Origin: Isoetes taiwanensis
Taxonomy: Eukaryota; Streptophyta; Lycopodiopsida; Isoetales; Isoetaceae
Length of the DNA: 64,000 nt
Direction of reading: 5' to 3'
Assembly: GCA_021234155.1 (NCBI GenBank)
Contig: JAJEKV010000027.1
Span: 62,001 to 126,000 of the forward strand
The position numbers and the translations under genes are program-made. A model generated the notes under the pieces. That model saw only the letters and a program-made list of their open reading frames with translations. It was not told the origin of the DNA and made no database searches. Positions within the stretch are counted from its first letter, which is position 1, and the number at the start of each line of letters is the position of its first letter. Of this stretch, positions 10,141 through 18,678 are shown piece after piece.

Positions 10141-13100
10141 ATTTCAATTTACTTATGATTAAGGAATAGTCATGAAAACCACTTTTCTTGAATGTAAAAC
10201 TTGTTGATAAGTAGAGGACCAGCACATGGTAGACATGATTACAAGTAGAAAATAAAATTACATGTCGGAGATACGTTCCTTTTTTCCTCTTCATGCCATC
10301 TGCACTGATAAGCATAACCTGAAGGCTTTTTAACTCTTCTTTTATGACAAACTCCAGTTTCATCATTCCTCCAAAATATCATTGATGTGCACATGGGTTT
10401 ACTCTTAAATTGAAATTTTGAACATGTTGATAGATTGCATTCATAATGGATTCACGAGTCTATTCATTCTGAAGAAAAAATGTTGTGTTATGTTAATAGC
10501 TGCAGGAATTGAAACAAATGCTTGAAAGCTATATTTGTAGTAAGCATAAGGATATTACAAAAGGTACATACTAGTACAGTATTAATACATATCGAGCATT
10601 TTTAGGAGGAAGTTTAACCCTTGATAGAATTTTGCTTTTTGCAAGGGGAAGCATTAAACCTCTAAGAAATAAAAGCATAGTCTGAGTCAAAGAAAAATTG
10701 AAATTCAAAATTTGCTGCCAAGATGTCCATCTTCCTTTGTCCTTTCTTCCCATCTCTCTGTTAAAATTGACGAAGTCACAGTATGGGCAATTGTAGAGAT
10801 GGCATTTGGCCAGGTTGAACCTCCCAACTTGATCAGTTGCCTTACAGAAGGCCTCTTCGAGTATTATAATTCATATACAGGAGCAATCACAGCTATAGGA
10901 GTCACCATGTTATACAATTGGAATTGCTCCAAATTGATCCAGCCAGATGGAATTAATCAAAAGGTTGATCCTGTCCCACTTCAGTGCTAGGACTAGTGTG
11001 TTACTATCGATCAAGTCCAAACTCCAAATTAGCAATTCACATTTGAAACCTTACACTTGTATTTTGCTTGTTTATGGGTTTTTATTCCAACGTTGAGTAG
11101 GAGCCATTGATTGTCGGAATATTCCTCCTATTGTGCCAAATCCATGGCTATTAACATTTTGCCAAATAATCAACATGCCATTTCCTATTGTCTCGATTGA
11201 ACATATCGGCTGAAAATAGCATTTTCCAAATAAGCACACAGTTTCCATGAAACTATGGTTTCAAACCCATGTTTTTGTACGTGACGTGGCCAAGACAAGG
11301 GGGAATGTACACGATTATAGAAATGATCCAAAAATTCAATCTGGCTCTGATTCGATTTGCCCGCATGCATCGTCTGCGAGTAAGTATTTGAAGCCCAACA
11401 GCCAAGACCGAGGAATGGCCGCCCCTGCTATGAACAATCTCGCCAACCCCTCAAAATTTGCAGAGGTCTCTAGAGCCGACAACAACGACATGGTAAGAAG
11501 AGCTGTCCGCCCAACAAACGTACCCATGTGTGCATTCCAATCCCTTCCTTTTTCATACCATGCACAACAATGCCAAAATAAACACAAACCTCAAGCCAAA
11601 CAAGGTTCTGCGCACAGAGGGTTGCCCTTCGGTGGCCCGAGAGTGTGTTTTCATGTTTCTTGCTGTCGTTTCGTTTCATGGTTCTTGTTGGGTCATTTGA
11701 TGTGTTTTGGGGTTATTAATGGTTTGAAAGGGGGGTTTTGTTTTGTGTTGTTTTATTTTCCTTTGTTTATGAATTGTGCATGGACCAAGCCTATTTCTAG
11801 GATGGTGCTAATGACTTGAGATTCCTGACATGAGATTTTTATTATTCTTTTTGCCTGCAGGTTTACATACTTTGTAGGAAGAGGCGTTATTTGTTGTTTT
11901 TATGTTCTAAAGCATCAACAACAATTCAAGACCTAGATATGACACCTTTAGAGATCGTAGCCATATATGAGCATTGATGCAGGGGGTGCGGTGCAATGCA
12001 ATTTCTATGTTTTAAGTTTGGACCAGTGGATGACCAAGACCAAGAGTGCTAATTTGAAATTTCATTGATATGGTGTAAGAATGGTATCAATATGATGTAA
12101 GAATGCTTGAGTCATAACTTATAGCCTAGATGTGTTGTTGGATTCCAATAGCTTAAGTTTAAGATGTAATCACTTGCACAATCTCTAGCTTATAGTTAGA
12201 GGGAATGATGTAATACCCTTGCGAATTAAATTTCTAAGCATGTTAAAGTAGAATAATGAATAGTCTTCAATAACCGCATAAATCTTTGTAAGTTCAATAT
12301 TAAATGTAAGCCTGGATAAGGAAAAATATTAACTCGCAGATCTATTTTCCTTTCTATTGACAAGCAAATGCAAAAGGGATGTGTGAGGGCGGAGGGGTAG
12401 AGGGGTGAAATAGGATTTTTTTCTTTTAATGTCATGCCATATTTTCAACAATAAATTTTATCCTTCGAATATATAACGATTTATTAGAAACCACATTATG
12501 CTAGTTATTAAAAATCTATAGACCATCAGCTAGTTCATCATCACTATAAGTATCCTCATTTTCACTCATGACCTTTAGGAGTTCTAATAAGCAATTTTTT
12601 AAGCAATCAACAATTTGCTATAAATAAGCACATCATGATGCCATAAGATAGATAGATAGATAGAAGAGTGTGTAACTCAATGATTACTACAACATAGATC
12701 GCATGAGTGAGAGAGAGAGGGAGGGAGGGAGGGAGAGGGAGGTAGGTTTGATTGATGCAAAAGGCAGTGATGTTGCATGGTTGAAGTATATTCCCCACTA
12801 AATGAAGCTAGTTAAGTCATGAAATTGGTAGGGATGGGCAAATCAAAGATTGAAGTAAAGAAAAAGTGCATTTCTATTGTCGAGAGACCAACTGATCTTT
12901 GAGAAGCCACCCTATGAGAATTTGATACTTGAGGACAAATTCTGTATCTAAGTTAATCATTTGGCATTTTAGTAAAAAAGTCGATTATAGCTTGCATAAT
13001 TTTATAGGACAGCAGGACAACCCGTCCTCCTCTCCTTGCATATTACAATTATTACGCAAGGTCCTACGTATTGGCCTCTAGATGAACATTACTTCTTTGA

Positions 13101-13190
13101 CACTTTGGCTGCAGAAAATGCCAGGTTATACAACGGACAATCATACATAAAATATACGCATCTATGGTTTTAAGTTTCCAAGGCCATGAG
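10141..13190. other. No recognisable gene
   Basis: Several medium ORFs occur (10712-10990, 92 codons; 11247-11819, 190 codons) but none resembles a known protein, and the second has low-complexity hydrophobic ends. A phrase of about 30 bases near 11605 (TGCGCACAGAGGGTTGCCCT) recurs near 40911, so part of this stretch is a dispersed repeat. Confidence 0.4.
12647..12744. repeat. GATA and GA/GGGA microsatellites
   Basis: A (GATA)n run at about 12647-12664 is followed by (GA)n grading into (GGGA)n at about 12703-12744. Simple-sequence repeats. Confidence 0.85.
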
Positions 13191-13800
13191 AAGGAGTTCA
13201 ATGCTTAACTACCCCATTTGCATTAGCACTGCTGCCATCAGAAGAGATGCAAACACACTCTTCTTTAAGAATATCCAATGGTGTAGAATGCGAGGCAGTC
13301 CCATTGGGCAGGGACCCATTTGCTACTGATTCAGTATTTTCCTCACCAGAGTTAATAGTTTTCAGGTTCAGTTTGAGTACTAGAATGCAACTTCTCATCC
13401 CTTTCCAGCGACATATGTGCAGTGGGCATGGAACCCACTTTTTTTTTTTTTTGAATGAAAAGAGATCTTCCATTTTCCATTTGAACCTAGATCTAGTATA
13501 CGCTGCGAACATTATCATTTTCTTCTCCTCTGTTAATAAGGGAACCAAGTTTCATCTACAATTTGTCTGGTTGAAATGAATAGAATTACCCTCAACTCCG
13601 AGAAACAGAGCCTCAACTAGACCTCCAACTCCCAAAACTGCCACGTGAAGCCCTTATTATTGGGAATAAGAAGAATCAACTAGCCTTCTAACAAAATGCC
13701 AGTATACAAGGAGCACTACTGTTGGTGTAAGTAAACAAATGGTTTATGTGGTAAACTTACTATGATACAAAGCCAAGGTATCCATGTGCATATGCTGTCA
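13191..13800 (-). other. Possible terminal exon, unidentified
   Basis: A minus-strand frame ending at 13198 reads polar, coding-like sequence (NSGEENTESVANGSLPNG ... NANGVVKH stop). It could be a terminal exon of the neighbouring minus-strand genes, but I cannot place it in a family. The rest is featureless. Confidence 0.2.
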
Positions 13801-13807
13801 ACATCCC

Positions 13808-14690
13808 TCAACCAATTTCCTCAATTTGGAAAAAGTTTAAAAATGAGGCCAACATTAGTCGGCTAACTTGTGGTCTTGTAACACGCAAGTGTCTGCTTCT
13901 CTTCAACATGGCTAATGCTCCTTGAGATATGCGTCGTGAAAGATCAACATAAACCATAGAAATGATTGCCAAGGGATCTCCTGGATTACTGGCAAGTGCT
14001 TGTGTTGCACATTGCCGGGCCTGTGAGAACTCTATTTGCATTATGTGGATTGACGCAACATTCACATAAACTGTTGCCGAGCCTGTGAGCTTGTGAATTT
14101 TAAGTACCTGTAGTTCTTTTGACTAGCCAGATTAGATTGCATGGCATTCTCACCATCGGCACCTGCTTCACTACTTTCTCCACTCTTCCACTTATGAACA
14201 TCTTCATCAAAGTCCATGCAGTCAATCATGCAGGTTGATAAATGATCTGCAACCTCCTTTGGCCGACCTAACATACAGAGTGCTTCAGCTGCATATACGT
14301 GCCCCAGATAAGTATAAACTTTCTTACATTCTGGTTGTGTTAGAAAGATTTTCAGAATACCGCAGAGCTTTTAGAGGATTTTCAAGATGCAGCTCCACAA
14401 AAGCAAGATCAACCAACAGACACTGCCGGATGCCCATCTCTGATTTCTTCTGGTCTTCCATGTATGCAAAAATTGCAGCTGCAGTTGTACTCCCATTCTT
14501 CCCATCACCATCTGCATTCACTATTGCAGCACTGATTGCATCCACTTTGTCATGGTTTTGTATACTAGCAGGCAATCGTTCTTCTGCATCATTGGTCTCA
14601 AGAAGTGTACCTTCTGTTAAGCTACCTGTGGACTTCTTCTTGCTGCGATCAAGAAGAAACATTGCATTTAACAGGCACAATCCTTAGGAA
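13808..14690 (-). pseudogene. CCR4-NOT subunit 10 (CNOT10)-like C-terminal fragment
   Basis: Read on the minus strand, three frames join into the C-terminal part of a TPR protein of the CNOT10 type, a component of the cytoplasmic CCR4-NOT deadenylase. The first piece (about 14680-14337) has CLLNAMFLLDRSKKKS and LAFVELHLENPLKALRYSE. The second (14335-14100) has YTYLGHVYAAEALCMLGRPK, and the third (14090-13808) has NVASIHIMQIEFSQARQCAT and GDPLAIISMVYVDLS. One-base frame changes occur near 14336 and 14100, and the N-terminal half is not seen. The order and wording of these blocks are characteristic of plant CNOT10. It is a fragment or pseudogene unless the frameshifts are sequence errors. Confidence 0.7.
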
Positions 14691-15099
14691 CATCCTGGCG
14701 GGACTAGTAATAAAGTAGATAAGTTTGCATAAGCAATACTTTAGAAATAAATCATAAGCTTACTTGCAAATATTGCATCACAACATTTGTTTTGCGCGGA
14801 AGCAACTCCAGGAAGGCAGAAAAAAATGAGAGGGGAGAGAGAGCAGGTCCTCAAGCCTCTCGAGAGCATCCTGCATGCACTATGTGTCCACATTGTGTCT
14901 TAGTAATCTCCAAAAAACCTGCATAAAATGAACAGAAATTACTAATAAACAAAGGCAGATCCATTGCTGCACCTGAGAAAGAAATGCAGTGGTATTACTA
15001 AGTAAAGTCTATACATGCAAAGAGTCTGATGGACAGAATTCCAATTGTCCTTACAATTCCTTTACAGGTTGAGTACTTTTTTAGCAACATGGTCCCCAT
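14691..15099. other. Intergenic, no feature
   Basis: Between the CNOT10-like and oxygenase remnants. A short minus-strand stretch (QDALERLEDLLSL) could be an exon, but nothing supports it further. Confidence 0.3.
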
Positions 15100-15461
15100 A
15101 AATAACTGGCCCATATAAAGGCTTCCCAAGGCTCCACCTTTGCTTCAAAGTTGGGCTGCACGCGTTTGATTATAAAATCACTTAGCAAGATAAGGAGGTG
15201 TAATAGCCATAAGAGTAGAAACCTTCATACCTCATAAAAGAAAGGAATTGATACTCGATACTGCTTGCTGTTATTAATCACACGGTGGATTGTGGGCTTG
15301 TATTGGCCATTGCTCCATATCTGAAATAGTCATACTATAATTGCTGATTTTGAAGTGTTTAAACAACTCTCAATTCTCACCTCCAACATGTCGCCTATGT
15401 TTACTACAAATGTTCCTGGAATAGGAGGTGCCCATATCCACTCCCGAGAATTGTTCTTCAC
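15100..15461 (-). pseudogene. 2OG-Fe(II) oxygenase C-terminal exons
   Basis: Three phase-0 exons are visible on the minus strand. Exon A (15461-15381, acceptor GATGCAG, donor GTGAGA) encodes SREWIWAPPIPGTFVVNIGD. Exon B (15320-15231) encodes [20 protein letters not shown] and YRVSIPFF. Exon C (from 15155) begins PNFEAKVEP. These carry the second iron-binding His (TIHRV) and the Arg-x-Ser pair that binds 2-oxoglutarate in plant DOXC-type dioxygenases. In exon C a one-base frameshift falls before the frame that reads KPLYGPVIYGDHVAKK. The N-terminal half with the HxD motif is not present, so this is a truncated gene. Confidence 0.8.
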
Positions 15462-16541
15462 CTGCATCGATAACCCAACTATTTTTATAAATTCCAGTTC
15501 ATTGACATTTTTATATATTAAAAAAGACATGCACAGAAGGGCTCATAGACCAAAACTTGGAGCAGTACTTATGTTATATAGGAACAGTTATGGCCAAAAC
15601 TATAAAAAACCATGCTAATTAACCATAGAAGCAGGCATTTAGCATCAATCACACAGGAAACTGGGACAGTATGGCACATCTCTGAAACGCAGCCACAACT
15701 ATCAGAATAACCAATTAATTATAGCTGGAAAAATGCAGGTATCAAAACCACAAAAATAACTCAAAAAATACTAAGAGAGGACGGATATAACAATGAAAGC
15801 AAGAGAAGTATGAAATGATGTAGATTCAATTAACTTTTGTTTCTTCCTACCACATGCCAAAGCTGTATAATCCCAGAGCAGTAGAGCTTGGGCTCAATTC
15901 TGTCCACGAACTGTTTCCATTAACTCATGTTGCCATCGTAGATGGCATGGAAACATGCATGTACTACTAGTATGAAATGGTGCAATCTTCCCATTTCCAG
16001 AGTTGCCTATTGTTCAAGATATTAGCATGCAGGACTTTCCAAATCATAATATCCTAGGCCAGAAGAGAGATGAACCTGGAGAGCTTGTACATGGCCTACT
16101 TTATAGAAATCCTTGCGATCCATCATCGATATGATAGAGTTAGTTGTCTAAGAAACGAAAACCATTTTGATGCAGGAAACAATACAGTTAACATACCGCT
16201 AGCTGGATCGTATGCGCGCGACAACCGAAGTTTTTTGGTGAGGTTTTTTGAGCTTGCTTACAGATGGGTCCTGGAGGTAGAATATCTGCGATTGTCTAAG
16301 AGATCTAGTGCCATTATCTTTCTAGGCCATCTTAACAGAAATTTTCAGGCAATACCATGACAAAACACAACGGGTTTTCTATCGCTTGGTATCAAAACAT
16401 AAAAGCCTGTGGCACACACAGAAATAAGGAATGCAAGATTGGAGCTTCCTCTGTCTTCCTAGTTAGCCGGTTCAAGCATCCCTGACCCACAACGCAGGTG
16501 ACCGAGAATTTACAGGGAAGAATAGGTTTGTAGCAGTCACC
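15462..16541. other. No recognisable gene
   Basis: AT-rich, with small ORFs only. I looked on the minus strand for the missing oxygenase exons (an HTD-type motif) and did not find them. Confidence 0.4.
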
Positions 16542-16622
16542 AGCATATCCTAGGGATATTCTAGCATATACCTAGGATATGCCAAAAACCCACATAAACA
16601 AGGGTTTGCCCCCTAGGGGCAA
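16542..16622. repeat. Two-hairpin dispersed repeat, copy 1
   Basis: GCATATCCTAGG (16542-16553) pairs with CCTAGGATATGC (16571-16582). A conserved spacer (AAAAACCCACATAAACAAGG) leads to a second inverted repeat, TTTGCCCCCTAGGGGCAA (16605-16622). The same two hairpins, spacer and order occur at 58565-58648. This looks like a small non-autonomous element of MITE or foldback type. Confidence 0.7.
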
Positions 16623-17109
16623 CCCAAAAAGGAAGATTGACCTTTAAATATCAACAAGCTTCTCAAATATGCAAAACAATTCTGTTTCCCATGCAATACG
16701 ACACCAAAATCTTAGCCCAACCATGCAAGAAAAGCCTTCCACAAGTACTAAATGAAATATTGCAGATTTATCATTATACATTAGGGACATTTCCTAGCAC
16801 AAGAAGAAACCCACATTTCATGCCCAACATTTCTATAGCATGATATTCTTAGAAAAATACTCTAATTTTTAACTTGTTTAAAACTTGCCCCCTTATTAAA
16901 TGGCATGCTCAATCAATCTAATGAACGATAAGTAAAACTTTCAGCTTGTTTTGCCGGACCTTGTGCATGGACTGATGACTTTTCTTTTTCTTGATAGGCA
17001 GATGGCGCACCACATTGAAGCTCAGAGTTATTTTCCCGAATCCCAGCGCCATTATGTGTCAATTTCTTCGTGAACTGGGCTTGCTCGGAACATATCTCAT
17101 AGGAGAATT

Positions 17110-17195
17110 CAATTTGGCGGTCTTGCAAATTTGTGGCACCAGTAAGGTGCTTCAGAGGTAAGCAGATCCATGAATACATTGTTACAATTGGTTTA
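17110..17195 (+). pseudogene. PPR pseudogene, part left of the Copia insertion
   Basis: The plus strand reads LAVLQICGTSKVLQ, then after a one-base frame change GKQIHEYIVTIGL, up to the Copia target duplication. This continues across the element at 21906 as CQDRFLRNHLIEMYGKCG, a typical PLS-class PPR start. The Copia therefore landed inside a PPR repeat. Upstream (16900-17110) the frame cannot be followed. A minus-strand ORF over the same bases (16913-17179) is probably a shadow. Confidence 0.75.
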
Positions 17196-17441
17196 TGTGA
17201 GAAATCATAACGAATATAGGTCTAATTAAGTTTAACTTCTATATTTGTCATCTTCTGATATTGTTAGTAGTGGCTATTTATGACTACAACAGTCATGATA
17301 TTTCTGTTGTAAGCAGACTATAAAAGAACAAGTCTCGGATGCCAAAAAGCACCAAGCCAAACGGAGCATTTTGTACTGCGTTTTGTATTCAAAGATTCTT
17401 CTTGTGATCTGTTGCATACATCTCTATTTCAAATTCTCACA
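17196..17441 (+). repeat. Copia 5' LTR
   Basis: 246 bases, TG...CA ended. Contains CTATAAAAGA at about 17319-17328, a good TATA box for the element's promoter. Differs from the 3' LTR at one site near 17295, three near 17357-17361 and one near 17379. Confidence 0.95.
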
Positions 17442-17455
17442 GGTTATGGGCCCAC
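17442..17455 (+). other. Primer binding site for a half-tRNA (initiator Met)
   Basis: GGTTATGGGCCCAC starts directly after the LTR. It is complementary to the anticodon stem-loop of plant initiator tRNA-Met (GTGGGCCCATAACC), not to the tRNA 3' end. Drosophila copia primes from an internal tRNA-iMet half in the same way. The match is to my recollection of the plant tRNA sequence. Confidence 0.8.
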
Positions 17456-17574
17456 GCATGTTTTTAGCTGCGTGAAGTTGTTCTTGCTTTCCGGGAAATT
17501 GTTGAGCTATTCTTGTCTTCCGGGAAATTGTTGGGTTATCTATTTTTTTCTGCTATTCTTTCTGTCATATTGCC

Positions 17575-18678
17575 ATGGATTCTGTTGCTGCTAATGGTAC
17601 GCTTACTCAAAGTGATTGGCATATGTTGCCACGTTTTAGTGGTAACAATTTTCAAATGTGGAAATGGCGAATGCAGATGATATTAGAAGATAAGCAAGTT
17701 TGGGATGTTGTGTCTGCTGATATTACAACATCCACCATTGCATCTGTATCTTCTGTATCTTCTGATCCTGACTCTGAGGCACCAAATGCGGTGCCTGTGT
17801 CCGTGTCTGCTCCAAAGTCTGATCTCTTGGAGAAAGACCGTAAGGCAAGACTTGTTATTTGTGCAAGTCTTGATGATACACCAGCTTGTCTGGTTAAAGG
17901 AGCTCGAACTGCAAATGAGATGTGGCAAGTTCTGCTCAAACATTATGAATCTCAGAATGCTGGGAATCGTTTGGCATATCTTCAAGAAGGGGGAGATGTC
18001 ATGAAGCATATCTGCACCATGAAGGAGCTGATTGATGATTTATGTGCTACTGGGTCTACTATCACAGAAGATGAAAAAGTCTGCATTCTATTGAATAGCC
18101 TTCCAAAAACTTTTGAAGGCCTTGTCATCAATCTTGAAGGGCGTCTTGCAGATTACACATTTGAATCTGCTATGGAGCGGGTCAAGAATGAAGCTTTACG
18201 TCAAGATCAGGGCACTGACTCAAAGTCCTCTGATACTTTAATGATTGCTGATCTCAGGGTCACTCCTATGAAGGATTCAGTCAAGAAAGATTCTCCAAAG
18301 AAAGGCAAGTTTGACCGAAATAAGGTTACTTGTTACAGATGTCAGAAGAATGGGCATCTTGCCCGGGATTGTCGTGCACCTGCACCCATACCCAAAGGGG
18401 AGACAGCATCACCTGCAATAGAGGAAGCAAGTCCAGTAATTGAAGAAGAACAAGATGAAACTCATGATTATCTGTTTTCTGTCATTGCAGATTCTGATGT
18501 AAAGCAACATGATTATTTCTGGTACATTGACTCTGGAGCAACATCTCATATGACTCCTTATCAAGAGTCACTCTGCAATCTCCACGAGTGGTTCGAATGG
18601 GGGATAATCGTCATCAAAATGCAGTTGGTGTTGGAAATGTGGTCATTCATTTCCAACATGGAGTCAAAAAGGTCATAA
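17575..18678 (+). CDS. Copia gag and start of protease
   Basis: A 367-codon frame. The N-terminal half is a Copia gag (FSGNNFQMWKWRMQMILEDK near residue 22). A CCHC zinc knuckle (CYRCQKNGHLARDC) lies near residue 252, and the aspartic protease active site DSGATSHMT near residue 323. The frame then leaves the pol reading frame after NLHEW (about 18590) and ends at 18678 in non-homologous sequence. The pol frame overlaps from about 18555, so a single -1 change (one extra base or ribosomal slippage) would join them. Copia elements normally have one continuous ORF, so I take this as a mutation or sequence error. Confidence 0.92.
   Translation: MDSVAANGTLTQSDWHMLPRFSGNNFQMWKWRMQMILEDKQVWDVVSADITTSTIASVSSVSSDPDSEAPNAVPVSVSAPKSDLLEKDRKARLVICASLDDTPACLVKGARTANEMWQVLLKHYESQNAGNRLAYLQEGGDVMKHICTMKELIDDLCATGSTITEDEKVCILLNSLPKTFEGLVINLEGRLADYTFESAMERVKNEALRQDQGTDSKSSDTLMIADLRVTPMKDSVKKDSPKKGKFDRNKVTCYRCQKNGHLARDCRAPAPIPKGETASPAIEEASPVIEEEQDETHDYLFSVIADSDVKQHDYFWYIDSGATSHMTPYQESLCNLHEWFEWGIIVIKMQLVLEMWSFISNMESKRS

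Noticed and set aside
11247-11819. 190-codon ORF
   Set aside because: No recognisable domain, hydrophobic low-complexity end, overlaps a dispersed repeat phrase.
16913-17179. Minus-strand 88-codon gene
   Set aside because: Overlaps the plus-strand PPR relic that continues across the Copia insertion; no family match.
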